From positions 1 through 59,635 of the forward strand of contig NZ_NERU01000025.1 of NCBI RefSeq assembly GCF_003063265.1: a DNA stretch of 59,635 bases, read 5' to 3'. The notes under the pieces were generated by a model. That model was not told the origin of the DNA. It saw only the letters and a list, made by a program, of their open reading frames with translations, and searched no databases. The translations under genes were made by a program, and so were the position numbers. The stretch comes from Limnohabitans sp. WS1. Its GTDB lineage: Bacteria; Pseudomonadota; Gammaproteobacteria; Burkholderiales; Burkholderiaceae_C. Of this stretch, positions 36,792 through 45,401 are shown in pieces. The number at the start of each line of letters is the position of its first letter. Within the stretch, counting starts at the first letter, position 1.

Positions 36792-37871
36792 TCAGGAAGA
36801 CTCATCCTCGGGCAGGCCGCCCCGTTCGATACGTTTGAACAAGCGGTCAAAGTCACTTTCAAACAAACGGTCCTGCACGATGCGGTATTTCTCAAACTCA
36901 CTTTCGGCATGCGCCTTGGCAATTTCGGCCGACACCTTGCCTGCGTCTTGCAGAACACTGCGGTCCGTGGCATCGATGAAACGGTTCAGACGCGTTTCCC
37001 AATCTTGCATGGTCATGGGCATCTTGCGCTGCGCCATGTCTTCGGCCACATCCAGATAGGCGTTGACCAAACGCAACAGCTGCGCCATTTCCGTCTCTGT
37101 CAGGTAATTTTTGGCGACCGACACGTCGAATTTCTGGATCTTGCCTGTCGGCCCATCCTTCCAGGTGCTCAGCCCCATATGGGGTTGGTCGGCATCAGCA
37201 CGGTGAAAAACAACCTCGGCCGCAGTCTGCCCGTGGATGGCCCAATGCAGCTTGTTTTGCACGGTGGCAAAAAACCGCTGGGTGGCCTGCGCCGTCACAT
37301 CGTAGTCAATGGCCGTGGCATAGATGTCGGTGATCTTTTGGTAGAACTTGCGCTCGGAGAGCCGAATCTCACGCACGCGCTGAAGCTGCTCTTCAAAATA
37401 CTGCGCCGTCAGGATGGATCCGCCTGCCTTGATGCGCTCGTCATCCATCACATAGGCTTTGATGGTGAACTGCTCAATGATGCCTGTGGCCCACTTGCGA
37501 AACTGCACGGCCCGTTCGGAATTGACCTTGTAGCCCACCGCGATGATGGCGCTCAGATGGTAGTGCTGGGTGTTGTAGTTTTTGCCGTCCGCAGCAGTTA
37601 TTCGAAAATTTCGAATAACTGAGGACTCTTGCAACTCATTGTCTGAAAACACCCTTTTGAGGTGATAGTTGATTGTTTGAGTTTCTACGTCGTACAGCTG
37701 CCCCATCATCTTCTGGGTCAGCCAGATGCTCTCATCGGCGTAAATGGCCTCCACACCGCCTTGCCCACTGGCGGCGATGAAGGTCAGGTACTCCGCTGCA
37801 GAGGAACGGACGAGAGAGACTTCGGTCTTTTTGCGCCCGGGTTTGCCGCGGCTGGAAAATTGCCCGCTCAT
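36792..37871 (-). CDS. RhuM-family protein, last gene of a defence-type operon
   Basis: A 359-residue RhuM protein. The family core is visible: ESIWLTQKMMGQLYDVETQT, INYHLKRVFSDNELQESSVI, YHLSAIIAVGYKVNSERAVQ and FRKWATGIIEQF. The C-terminal half (about 170-350) is helical. RhuM genes often lie inside type I restriction loci and pathogenicity islands; the biochemical role is unknown and the virulence link is weak. The start at 37871 overlaps the DUF1016 stop by four bases (ATGA). The HTH-like N-terminus suggests DNA binding. Confidence 0.88.
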   Translation of the reverse strand: MSGQFSSRGKPGRKKTEVSLVRSSAAEYLTFIAASGQGGVEAIYADESIWLTQKMMGQLYDVETQTINYHLKRVFSDNELQESSVIRNFRITAADGKNYNTQHYHLSAIIAVGYKVNSERAVQFRKWATGIIEQFTIKAYVMDDERIKAGGSILTAQYFEEQLQRVREIRLSERKFYQKITDIYATAIDYDVTAQATQRFFATVQNKLHWAIHGQTAAEVVFHRADADQPHMGLSTWKDGPTGKIQKFDVSVAKNYLTETEMAQLLRLVNAYLDVAEDMAQRKMPMTMQDWETRLNRFIDATDRSVLQDAGKVSAEIAKAHAESEFEKYRIVQDRLFESDFDRLFKRIERGGLPEDESS

Positions 37872-38962
37872 GCTTTCCCCTCCAATTCGCGTTCGATTTC
37901 TTCGATGGTCGGCAGGCTGGATTCCAGACTCTCGGGCAGCGCTCGGGTGAGCTCGAAACTGGAAACACCTATGGGCTTGTCCATGCCGCGCAGCGCATAT
38001 TCCGCCAGCACTCGGTTGGGTTGCTGGCAAAGAATCAGCCCGATGGTGGGTCTGTCGCTTTCATGGCGCAGCCGATCATCCACCACGCTGCAATAGAAAT
38101 TCATCTTTCCCGCATATTCAGGCTTGAAATCACCGCGCTTGAGGTCAATCACCACGTAGCAACGCAGCTTCAAGTGATAAAAAAGCAAGTCGACATAAAA
38201 GTCCTGATCGCCAACATCGAGGTGGTATTGCCTCCCAACGAAGGCAAAGCCCTGCCCCAGCTCCAACAGAAACTTTTCCAGATGCGCGATGAGGCCGGTT
38301 TCGAGTTCGCGCTCATGGAAGCCCGATGCCAGCGTCAGAAAGTCAAACAGATAGGGGTCTTTCAGGGTTTGCTGCACCAGATCTGAATCGGGCAAGGGAA
38401 GGCGCTTGGCAAAGTTGGTGGTAGCTCGTCCTTGGCGCTGATGCGCGGCCACTTCGATTTGCATGACCAGAATGTTGCGGCTCCAGCCATTGGCCAGGCA
38501 GGCCTGCATATACCAATGGCGGGCAGCCAGGTCCTTGACCTTGGCCATCAACTCGGTGTGGTGCCCCCAAGGGATGGACTGAACCAAGTCCACCGGGAAA
38601 AGTGCCACAGCCTGTGGCACTTTGGGTTCTGGCTCCATTTGTGCCACAACTTGTGGCACAAATTCCAAGTACGGATATTCGCGGTAAAACGCCAACATCC
38701 GCTTGATGTTGCGCTCGGAAAAGCCCTTTTCCTCCGGCAATTCGTTGTGCAAATCACGCGCCAAACGCGGAATCACCCCGGCTCCCCAGCCTTCTTGCTG
38801 CTGGCGAGCGTGGATCAGCGCGCCAATGTCCCAATACAGGCGAATGAGCTCGGCATTGACAGCCAGCACCGCCCGCGTTTGCCCATGGCGCACGCGTTGC
38901 TTGATGTCACCGAGCAGAGCAGCGTAATTGGCAGAGACAAGAGAGGCGGGTTGGTCGGTCAT
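37868..38962 (-). CDS. DUF1016 / YhcG-family PDDEXK nuclease
   Basis: A 364-residue protein. The DUF1016 N-terminal helical domain covers residues about 10-90 (LNAELIRLYWDIG-like VNAELIRLYWDIGALIHARQ and GFSERNIKRMLAFYREYP). The C-terminal PDDEXK nuclease is at about 225-320: DFYVDLLFYHLKLRCYVVID then LKRGDF. These supply the catalytic Asp and the DLK lysine. YhcG-like proteins are associated with type I restriction loci and Holliday-junction-like nuclease folds. It starts 10 bases after hsdS and overlaps rhuM. Full length, with key residues intact. Confidence 0.9.
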   Translation of the reverse strand: MTDQPASLVSANYAALLGDIKQRVRHGQTRAVLAVNAELIRLYWDIGALIHARQQQEGWGAGVIPRLARDLHNELPEEKGFSERNIKRMLAFYREYPYLEFVPQVVAQMEPEPKVPQAVALFPVDLVQSIPWGHHTELMAKVKDLAARHWYMQACLANGWSRNILVMQIEVAAHQRQGRATTNFAKRLPLPDSDLVQQTLKDPYLFDFLTLASGFHERELETGLIAHLEKFLLELGQGFAFVGRQYHLDVGDQDFYVDLLFYHLKLRCYVVIDLKRGDFKPEYAGKMNFYCSVVDDRLRHESDRPTIGLILCQQPNRVLAEYALRGMDKPIGVSSFELTRALPESLESSLPTIEEIERELEGKA

Positions 38963-38972
38963 GGTTTCTCCC

Positions 38973-39710
38973 TTATTGCACCGTCACCTGGCCGTTCATC
39001 AGCAGAGGCAGCAGCCAGTCTGATAGTGGACCAACAGCCCACCCCTGCGGAATTTCACGACCCAGCGTGGCGTTGTAGACCATCTTGCCGCCGGACGATT
39101 TATGGGGTTTGCCATCGGCGTCGGGAAAGTCGAACTGCACAAACCAGTAGTCATACAGCGCCTTGGCCATCGACTCCAGCTCGGCGTTGATACGGTTGTT
39201 GCAGTCAATTTTTGAATCTATGTGACCCAGTAAGTCCGCGACTTTTTTTTGCTCGCCCAAGCCAGGTATACGCACTGGAAAGCTCGGAATTTCACTCACT
39301 GAAATTCGATTAACGGTGGCTCCAGTGATCGTATTGGCAATAATGGTCTGCTGAAATGCTGGCGACAAGTAGGCGTAAAGAAGGTACTTCGGAATTACTT
39401 TATCTAAACGTGGACGCAACAAACCCATGCGACGGCCCAAAGATGCCTTTATTTCATCAGGCATCAAAGCTGCTTCACCCAATCGTGTTTCGTAAGAGAA
39501 CAAAACATCACCCTTTCTTGGCGTGATCCGTTTTGTCCATTTTTTGAAATCGTCTTCGCTCAGATGGGAAGATTTCGATAAGTCAAGCCGTCCGTTTTCA
39601 AGACTCGAAATGCTCAAGAAAAATGGTCCGTGGCTTGTTTTAAATGGTGTTGCGTGTGGACCGTCAAAAATCTCAGCGACGCGTCCAATGGTAGTCATGT
39701 AGTCAGCCAT
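38973..39710 (-). CDS. hsdS: Half-length type I restriction specificity subunit (HsdS)
   Basis: A 245-residue protein with one target-recognition domain (about 1-150). A conserved spacer helix (QKKVADLLGHIDSKIDCNNR and INAELESMAKALYDYWFVQF) leads to a linker GREIPQGWAVGPLSDWLLPL, where a second domain should begin. It stops about 20 residues later. Normal HsdS has two recognition domains in some 400 residues. Half-size subunits can dimerise, so this may function, or it may be a truncation. Its ATG overlaps the AlbA_2 stop (TAATG). Confidence 0.85.
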   Translation of the reverse strand: MADYMTTIGRVAEIFDGPHATPFKTSHGPFFLSISSLENGRLDLSKSSHLSEDDFKKWTKRITPRKGDVLFSYETRLGEAALMPDEIKASLGRRMGLLRPRLDKVIPKYLLYAYLSPAFQQTIIANTITGATVNRISVSEIPSFPVRIPGLGEQKKVADLLGHIDSKIDCNNRINAELESMAKALYDYWFVQFDFPDADGKPHKSSGGKMVYNATLGREIPQGWAVGPLSDWLLPLLMNGQVTVQ

Positions 39711-41128
39711 TAAAAATCTCCCCCATCAACCACATCTTGTTTCCCAGATGCATCCGTCCCTAGCCTCCCCGCATGCGTCAACCGGTATTTTTGCAGGCGG
39801 CTTTGGGGTTTATCGGGCAGGGTTCTTTCAATCCAATGGGCCTCCAGCAGCGCGTTGACTGCGCGGTTCAGTGCGCCAGTGACGGACTTGAGGCCCAATT
39901 GGCTTGAGAGTTCGGACTTGGATAAAGCGGCGTCGCGAAGAAGATGCAGGATTTTTTTCGATAACGACTCTGCCCCTGACTCTGCCCCTGACTCTGCCCC
40001 CGACTCTGCCACTTCGGGGATAAGCGCCAAGGCTTCAGACGACATCGGAAAACGCAGTTCAAAAAAGTGCTCGCTGATGTGAACAATGCTGCTGTCGTAG
40101 GCGTTCAGAATGCGCCGCATGCCCGAGCCCAGGTGCTCGACCAGTTCCATGTCCCGAAAAATCCGCATCAGTTCGCGGTTGCGCGGCATGGATCGGCCGC
40201 TCAGGCATTCCTCCAGACTCAAACCGCTGAGCAGCCCGCCATAAGAGGTGATGCTGATGCGGTCAGCATAAATCTCCACCAGCGGCGGCACCTCAGCGGT
40301 GTAGTCGTTGTGGATGATGGCGTTGATCAACGCTTCGCGCAGGGCTCGGGCGTTGAACAAGCGGCGCTGCTCGCGCTCTGCCGCGCCGGTGATGCGCGTC
40401 AGGGTGCGGTTTTCGATTTCGAGCTTGTCGAGCACACGGTGCGTCGCCTTGAGCAGTGAGCAGTAGCCGTATTCCTGGTTTTCAATCAGGTCGCATTTGT
40501 CAGTGCCTGCATATTTGGCGACCTTGATGGAAATGCTGTTGGTGTCGGCCAACAAATAGGAGGCGTAGTTCAGGCGTTCGCTGTCGGGTACGTAAAGATC
40601 GAGGTTGTGCAAAAAGGTGTCGTTGATCTCGAAGCCTTTTTCCTGGTAGTAAATCTTCAACTGTTGGAACGTGAGTTTAAGCGTGGTCGGCGCAGGGATG
40701 TTGCGCAGAGAGTGGCGAACCCGACCGGCATAGAGCTGATCAATCATGCCCGTGGTCATAGGCTGCACGCCGCTGCCAACCCGAGTGAAACAACCTGCAG
40801 GTGATTGACCGTAGCGTTTGAGGTAGTACGGTTTTTCGGTGCCGCGCGTCACCACCACATGAATCACGGTTTTGCCCTCGTGTTCCTGCGCATACACGTC
40901 GTACAGCCCGAGGCAAGAGGGCAAGATGTTGTTGCGGATGCGGTCAGAAATCGCCAGCATCTGGGCGTCCACATCGCTGACGCCCAGCACTTCACCGTCG
41001 TCATCCACACCGATGTACAGATCGCCGCCCTTGGCTGAATTGAGAAAAGCCACCACTTCTTTTTCCAGCGCATCGCTGAGCTGGCGTTTGAATTCGGTGG
41101 TGCTGTTCTCTTGGCCAAATTTGGTCAT
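39710..41128 (-). CDS. AlbA_2-domain ATP-binding protein (COG2865-like), first gene of defence-type operon
   Basis: A 472-residue protein. The N-terminal AlbA_2/Schlafen-like domain (about 5-130) starts ENSTTEFKRQLSDALEKEVV and includes KGGDLYIGVDDDGEVLGV. The HATPase-like part follows near 285 (RALREALINAIIHNDYTAEV and ITSYGGLLSGL). A C-terminal winged helix (about 400-460) reads LSKSELSSQLGLKSVTGALN. A four-fold SGAE repeat (about 385-400) links the parts. The family is often found inside type I restriction operons as a presumed regulator. Upstream is a 330-base spacer that should hold the operon promoter. Confidence 0.85.
   Translation of the reverse strand: MTKFGQENSTTEFKRQLSDALEKEVVAFLNSAKGGDLYIGVDDDGEVLGVSDVDAQMLAISDRIRNNILPSCLGLYDVYAQEHEGKTVIHVVVTRGTEKPYYLKRYGQSPAGCFTRVGSGVQPMTTGMIDQLYAGRVRHSLRNIPAPTTLKLTFQQLKIYYQEKGFEINDTFLHNLDLYVPDSERLNYASYLLADTNSISIKVAKYAGTDKCDLIENQEYGYCSLLKATHRVLDKLEIENRTLTRITGAAEREQRRLFNARALREALINAIIHNDYTAEVPPLVEIYADRISITSYGGLLSGLSLEECLSGRSMPRNRELMRIFRDMELVEHLGSGMRRILNAYDSSIVHISEHFFELRFPMSSEALALIPEVAESGAESGAESGAESLSKKILHLLRDAALSKSELSSQLGLKSVTGALNRAVNALLEAHWIERTLPDKPQSRLQKYRLTHAGRLGTDASGKQDVVDGGDF
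39963..40010 (-). repeat. Four 12-bp tandem repeats encoding SGAE
   Basis: Four consecutive GACTCTGCCCCT-type units (plus strand) encode ESGAESGAESGAESGAE in the linker of the AlbA_2 protein. Copy number change would alter linker length by four residues at a time without a frameshift. Confidence 0.85.
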
Positions 41129-41458
41129 GATGTCAACCCGCTCACTGCTTCTTGATTTCTTATTTCCGCCCAGTCAATGACTGGAGCAACGCCTACAGAT
41201 GGCACAAAAAGACAGCCGCAACTCAGCCCAAGCACTGAAGATGCGCACGACAATGTGCCCCTTGAAATGTCGCTCCAAACCATTGAACCTGCTCCTTATT
41301 TCAACATCTCGTGCTTCGCACAAAAGTCTGGCTCACATTGTCAACGCATCACGTTGGCTGGCCTGCGGCGTTACTCGATCAAGCCAGTCGGCTTCAAAAT
41401 ATCAGAGCCATGCATTTTTTGAAGAATGAATTGATCAGCTTAACAAACGCAGCCGCTC
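41129..41458. other. Upstream spacer of the defence-type operon
   Basis: 330 bases with no supported gene. Short plus-strand frames (41177-41422, 41199-41429) have no recognisable motifs and differ between frames. No hsdM motif (NPPF/Y) is present on the minus strand. No confident promoter seen, though the operon's promoter must be here or inside the MFS gene. Confidence 0.5.
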
Positions 41459-42673
41459 TTAACTTGCAGGTTTGTTTTGCAGTTCGACACGCCGCGCCAA
41501 CTCCTGCCCGGCAGCCCAAGCCAGCACCGCACCCACCCCACAACACCCCACCGTGACCAGCGGCGTGAGCTGCCAGCCGCCTGCCCGCGCGGCCACGGCC
41601 GCCACCACGGGCGGCCCGACAAACTGGCCCAGGGCCGAGAGTTGCTGCACCCAGCCCACAGTGGTGGCCACTTGCTGTTCGCCCGGGGCCAGACGCACCG
41701 CAAGGCTGAACAGCGTGCCTGGCACCAAACCGCCCATGCCCGAGAACAGCAACACCCCGGCAAAACGCAACCAAGGCAGACTCTCGGTGAAGGGTGCAAA
41801 AGCCACCGCGCTGCCCAAAGCCATGGCGCCAAAGCCCAGCCACAGCGTGCTGCGGGGTGCCCAACCGCGCTGCAGCAAACGGCCCGAAGCCATGTTGCCC
41901 ACGATGTTGACGGCCGCTGCCAAGGCCGTGAGCACGCCCAGCAGCGCACCACCCACACCCGCTGCGGCGTAAATGGACGGCAAGAACCCCACCACCGCCA
42001 ACCACTGACCCGAATACATGCCAAAGGTGAGTGCCACAAGCCAGGGGCCACGGGCGCTCAAGGTGCGGCGCAAGCGTTGCCATGCACCGGGTCCAGCGGC
42101 AACGTGGGCCACCGGGTCGGCGGGCACGCTGCGCCACAGCCACGCGGCCATCAGCAGTGACACGCCAGCAAACAACCACCACCACGCCCCCCAGCCCCAA
42201 GCCGGAATGAACAGCGGCCCCAGCAACAAAGCCACTGCCGTGCCCGTGGGCATGTAAGCACCCCACACGCCCAGCATGCCAGGCAGCTGCGCGGGCGGCA
42301 CCAGTCGGCGGATCAAGGCGGGGGCGGGCAAGGCCACCAGCAAAAAACCCAGGCCTTCGATGGCCCGCAGCACCAGCAAAGCGGTCACCGACGTGGCGAA
42401 ACCACCCAAGCCACTGGCCAGCGCCAGCAGGCACAGGCCCCTCACCATGCTGCGCTTGAGCCCCATGCCATCGGCCAGCAAGCCCATGAACACCGCCAGA
42501 CTCAGGCCCGCCAACTGCACGATGGACAAAAGAAAGCCCGACTGAACCAGCGTCAGGCCCAACTCAGCCTGCAGCGCTGGCAAGGCCGGCGGCAGCTTGC
42601 CCACCTGCAAGGCCGCCACGCCGCCAGCGAGGACGACGAGCCAGGCGGCGCGGTGTTCAAGCGTTGCGGTCAT
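41459..42673 (-). CDS. MFS transporter (CynX/NimT-like)
   Basis: A 404-residue protein with 12 predicted membrane helices. The first reads WLVVLAGGVAALQVGKLPPALPALQA, the pattern of the MFS family, and the conserved loop between helices 2 and 3 is GLLADGMGLKRSMVRG. The C-terminal half repeats the fold (AGVGGALLGVLTALAAAVNIVGNM). Substrate unknown; relatives handle cyanate, nitroimidazoles and drugs. GC-rich relative to its neighbours. REP repeats follow its start. Confidence 0.85.
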   Translation of the reverse strand: MTATLEHRAAWLVVLAGGVAALQVGKLPPALPALQAELGLTLVQSGFLLSIVQLAGLSLAVFMGLLADGMGLKRSMVRGLCLLALASGLGGFATSVTALLVLRAIEGLGFLLVALPAPALIRRLVPPAQLPGMLGVWGAYMPTGTAVALLLGPLFIPAWGWGAWWWLFAGVSLLMAAWLWRSVPADPVAHVAAGPGAWQRLRRTLSARGPWLVALTFGMYSGQWLAVVGFLPSIYAAAGVGGALLGVLTALAAAVNIVGNMASGRLLQRGWAPRSTLWLGFGAMALGSAVAFAPFTESLPWLRFAGVLLFSGMGGLVPGTLFSLAVRLAPGEQQVATTVGWVQQLSALGQFVGPPVVAAVAARAGGWQLTPLVTVGCCGVGAVLAWAAGQELARRVELQNKPAS

Positions 42674-42733
42674 GGCATCGAATGGGTGATGCGGTGAGGG
42701 CGTGGCCGACGTCGGCCGTTTTGACAGACGCTT

Positions 42734-42930
42734 GTCGGACCTGAAGGTGCCGACCTACAAGATACCCAACACGCGCCCTGTAGGTCGGCGGCTTCAGCCC
42801 CGACATGGCGGGCCGTTGTCGGACCTGAAGGTGCCGACCTACAAGATACCCAACACGCGCCCTTGTAGGTCGGTGGCTTCAGCCCCGACATGGCGGGCCG
42901 TTGTCGGACCTGAAGGTGCCGACCTACAAG
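42734..42930. repeat. REP-like repeat cluster A (84-85 bp period)
   Basis: Three copies of GTCGGACCTGAAGGTGCCGAC alternate with two oppositely oriented copies of GTCGG(C/T)GGCTTCAGCCCCGAC between the MFS and dgt genes. Each folds into a hairpin ended by GTCGG/CCGAC. The repeat pairs are separated by ACCCAACACGCGCC or GGCGGGCCGTT spacers. Confidence 0.85.
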
Positions 42931-42962
42931 ATGCCGAACTGCAAAAAATGACCCCGCCGAGC

Positions 42963-44150
42963 TCACAACAACTTGCGCCCCGTCAGGCGTTCGTGTTCAC
43001 GCAGGGCGAAGCGGTCGGTCATGCCCGCAATGTAGTCGGCCACCGAACGGTGCAGGTCAGCGTTGGCAGCGAAATCGGCGGACATTTCGGCGGGCTTGGC
43101 GATGTAAGCCGCAAACAACTCGCGCACCGCCTGCTGCGCCTGTCCGGTGGTGTGCATGACCTGCGGATGGCGGTAGAGCTGCGCGAACAAAAACCTTTTG
43201 AGCTCACTGCTGCGGGCCTTCATGCCAGGGCTGAACGCCACCAGCGGGCCAGCCAAGCGGGCTTCTTCCAACGAAGCAACACCCGCGTCGGATACGGCTC
43301 GGCGGGTGGTGTCGATCACGTCGTACACCTGGTCGCTCAGCATGCGGCGGATGGTTTCGTACAAAACGCGGCGCGGCTTTTCTGACAAGCCCGGGTGCTC
43401 GGCCAGCGTCTGCTGGTGGTAGTGCGCAAACAGTTCCACCTGCAGCAGTTGCTCGATGCTGATCAGCCCCGAACGCACGCCGTCGTCGATGTCGTGCGCG
43501 TTGTAGGCAATGGCGTCGGCCAGGTTGCACAGCTGCGCCTCCAGACTGGGCTGGGTGCGGTCGATGAAGCGCCGCCCCACGCCGCCCGGATCGGTCAACT
43601 CCAGATGCTCGGCATTCGTGCGGGAGCAATGTTTGAGCACGCCCTCACGGGTTTCAAAGCACAGGTTCAGGCCATCGAACGCGGGGTAGCGCTCTTCTAA
43701 CTTATCCACCACGCGCAGGCTTTGCAGGTTGTGCTCAAAGCCGCCGTGCTCGGCCATGCATTCGTTGAGGGCGTCTTGCCCTGCATGCCCAAAAGGCGTG
43801 TGGCCCAAGTCGTGCGCCAGCGCCACCGCCTCGACCAGGTCCTCATTGAGCCCCAGCGCCCGGGCAATCGAGCGGCCCAATTGCGCGACTTCGAGCGAGT
43901 GTGTGAGCCGCGTGCGGAACAAGTCGCCTTCGTGGTTCAAAAACACCTGTGTTTTGTAGACCAGCCGCCGAAACGCGGTGGAGTGCACGATGCGGTCACG
44001 GTCGCGCTGAAAATCATTGCGCGTGGGCGCGGCAGGCTCGGCGAACCGTCGGCCCCGGGTGTGCGCTGGGTCGCAGGCCAAAGCCGACAAGCTGGCCTGT
44101 CCCGGGTTTGCACCCACCAAGACATCCCGTAACGCGGCGTGCATGGGCAT
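42963..44150 (-). CDS. dgt: Deoxyguanosinetriphosphate triphosphohydrolase-like protein
   Basis: A 395-residue HD-domain dNTPase. The metal-binding motif is visible: H85 in RLTHSLEVAQ, the HD pair in LAHDLGHTPFGHAGQDALN (H113-D114), and a later Asp in NLADAIAYNAHDIDDGV. It hydrolyses dNTPs to deoxynucleosides and triphosphate. The ATG at 44150 overlaps the aroB stop by one base (TGATG); an in-frame TTG upstream is less likely. It may limit nucleotides during phage infection, a known effect of some dNTPases, though here it is more likely housekeeping. Confidence 0.93.
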   Translation of the reverse strand: MPMHAALRDVLVGANPGQASLSALACDPAHTRGRRFAEPAAPTRNDFQRDRDRIVHSTAFRRLVYKTQVFLNHEGDLFRTRLTHSLEVAQLGRSIARALGLNEDLVEAVALAHDLGHTPFGHAGQDALNECMAEHGGFEHNLQSLRVVDKLEERYPAFDGLNLCFETREGVLKHCSRTNAEHLELTDPGGVGRRFIDRTQPSLEAQLCNLADAIAYNAHDIDDGVRSGLISIEQLLQVELFAHYHQQTLAEHPGLSEKPRRVLYETIRRMLSDQVYDVIDTTRRAVSDAGVASLEEARLAGPLVAFSPGMKARSSELKRFLFAQLYRHPQVMHTTGQAQQAVRELFAAYIAKPAEMSADFAANADLHRSVADYIAGMTDRFALREHERLTGRKLL

Positions 44151-45262
44151 CAGGCGCAACAGGCCTCGATCACCTCGCGCACCAGGGCGTCAGGGGCACC
44201 ACACACGGTAGCTTTGCCTGGGCCGTGGATCACCACAAACTGAATGTCGCCGCCCACCGCTTTTTTATCCAGACGCATGTGTTCGATGTAATGGCCTGCG
44301 TTGTCGCTCGGATCGATGATGGGGCCGCGCACGGGCAGACCGGCTCGCGCGATCAAGGCCCGCAGCCGCGCCACAAAGGCGGCATCAACGTGCCCCAAAC
44401 GCTGCGACAACTCGGCCGCCATGACCATGCCGCAGCCCACGGCTTCGCCGTGTAACCACACGCCAAAACCCAGACCGGCTTCAATGGCGTGGCCAAAGGT
44501 GTGGCCAAAATTGAGAATGGCTCGCAGGCCGGCTTCGCGCTCGTCTTGCCCCACCACCCAGGCCTTGATTTCGCAGCTGCGCTTGACGGCATGGGCCAGC
44601 GCAGCCGGGTCTTGCGCCATCAAGGCGTCGATGTTGGCCTCAATCCAGTCCAAAAAGGCCATGTCGGCAATCGGGCCGTATTTGATGACCTCGGCCAAGC
44701 CCGCGCTCAGCTCACGCGGGGGCAAGGTGCTCAGGGTGTTCAGGTCGCAGACCACGCGCACGGGTTGGTAGAACGCGCCGATCATGTTTTTGCCCAGCGG
44801 GTGGTTGATGGCGGTCTTGCCGCCCACCGACGAATCGACCTGCGACAAGAGCGTGGTCGGCACCTGCACAAAGGGCACGCCACGCATGTAGCTGGCGGCC
44901 GCAAAGCCGGTCATGTCGCCCACCACGCCACCGCCCAAGGCAAACAGCACCGTCTTGCGGTCACAAGCTTGGCCCAGCAAGGCATCAAAAATCAAATTCA
45001 GGGTAGACCAGTCTTTGTGCGCCTCGCCATCGGGCAGCACCACGGTGTGGACTTTTTTGTAATGCGGGGCAATGGCGCTGCGCAATGCGGCTTCGTACAG
45101 CGGGGCGATCGTGTCGTTGGTCACGATCATGGCCGTTGTCGCCTTGGGCAGACCTGCCCAGGTTTCGGGTCGGCCGAGCAGGCCTTGGCCTATCTGGATG
45201 TCATAACTGCGGTCGTCCAGCGAAATGGCAACCGTTTGGAGGGGGAATGTGGACTCGGACAT
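44150..45262 (-). CDS. aroB: 3-dehydroquinate synthase
   Basis: AroB converts DAHP to 3-dehydroquinate with NAD and a divalent metal (shikimate pathway). The 370-residue protein has ALGGGVVGDMTGFAAASYMR (NAD loop), PTTLLSQVDSSVGGKTAINH and the metal site segment FGHTFGHAIEAGLG with LHGEAVGCGM. The ATG at 45262 fits the family; upstream open frame adds an unlikely 59 residues. aroB followed by dgt is a common pair in Burkholderiales. Confidence 0.96.
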   Translation of the reverse strand: MSESTFPLQTVAISLDDRSYDIQIGQGLLGRPETWAGLPKATTAMIVTNDTIAPLYEAALRSAIAPHYKKVHTVVLPDGEAHKDWSTLNLIFDALLGQACDRKTVLFALGGGVVGDMTGFAAASYMRGVPFVQVPTTLLSQVDSSVGGKTAINHPLGKNMIGAFYQPVRVVCDLNTLSTLPPRELSAGLAEVIKYGPIADMAFLDWIEANIDALMAQDPAALAHAVKRSCEIKAWVVGQDEREAGLRAILNFGHTFGHAIEAGLGFGVWLHGEAVGCGMVMAAELSQRLGHVDAAFVARLRALIARAGLPVRGPIIDPSDNAGHYIEHMRLDKKAVGGDIQFVVIHGPGKATVCGAPDALVREVIEACCA

Positions 45263-45357
45263 AACCCCCAAGTGTAGAGCTTTCGTGTGGCGATCCCACC
45301 GACAGATCGGCTCAATAAGGGGCGTCAGGTGTCCCGGTGCACGGCGACGGGGCACAT

Positions 45358-45387
45358 GCATGGCTGGGTTGTCCACCCAAGCCATGC
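45358..45387 (-). terminator. Hairpin downstream of FAH gene
   Basis: GCATGGCT with GGGT pairs with ACCC and AGCCATGC around a five-base loop, with one unpaired A. It follows the FAH stop by 14 bases. No U-tract follows, so it may be a 3' protecting hairpin rather than an intrinsic terminator. Confidence 0.45.
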
Positions 45388-45401
45388 GCGATGGTGGTGC
45401 C

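Noticed and set aside
35505..37622. A 705-codon plus-strand frame across the methyltransferase, DUF1415 and RhuM genes
   Set aside because: It crosses several real minus-strand genes and shows only shadow composition.
36792..41128. A complete type I restriction-modification system
   Set aside because: No methyltransferase (NPPF/Y motif) and no DEAD-motor HsdR gene are present on either strand nearby.
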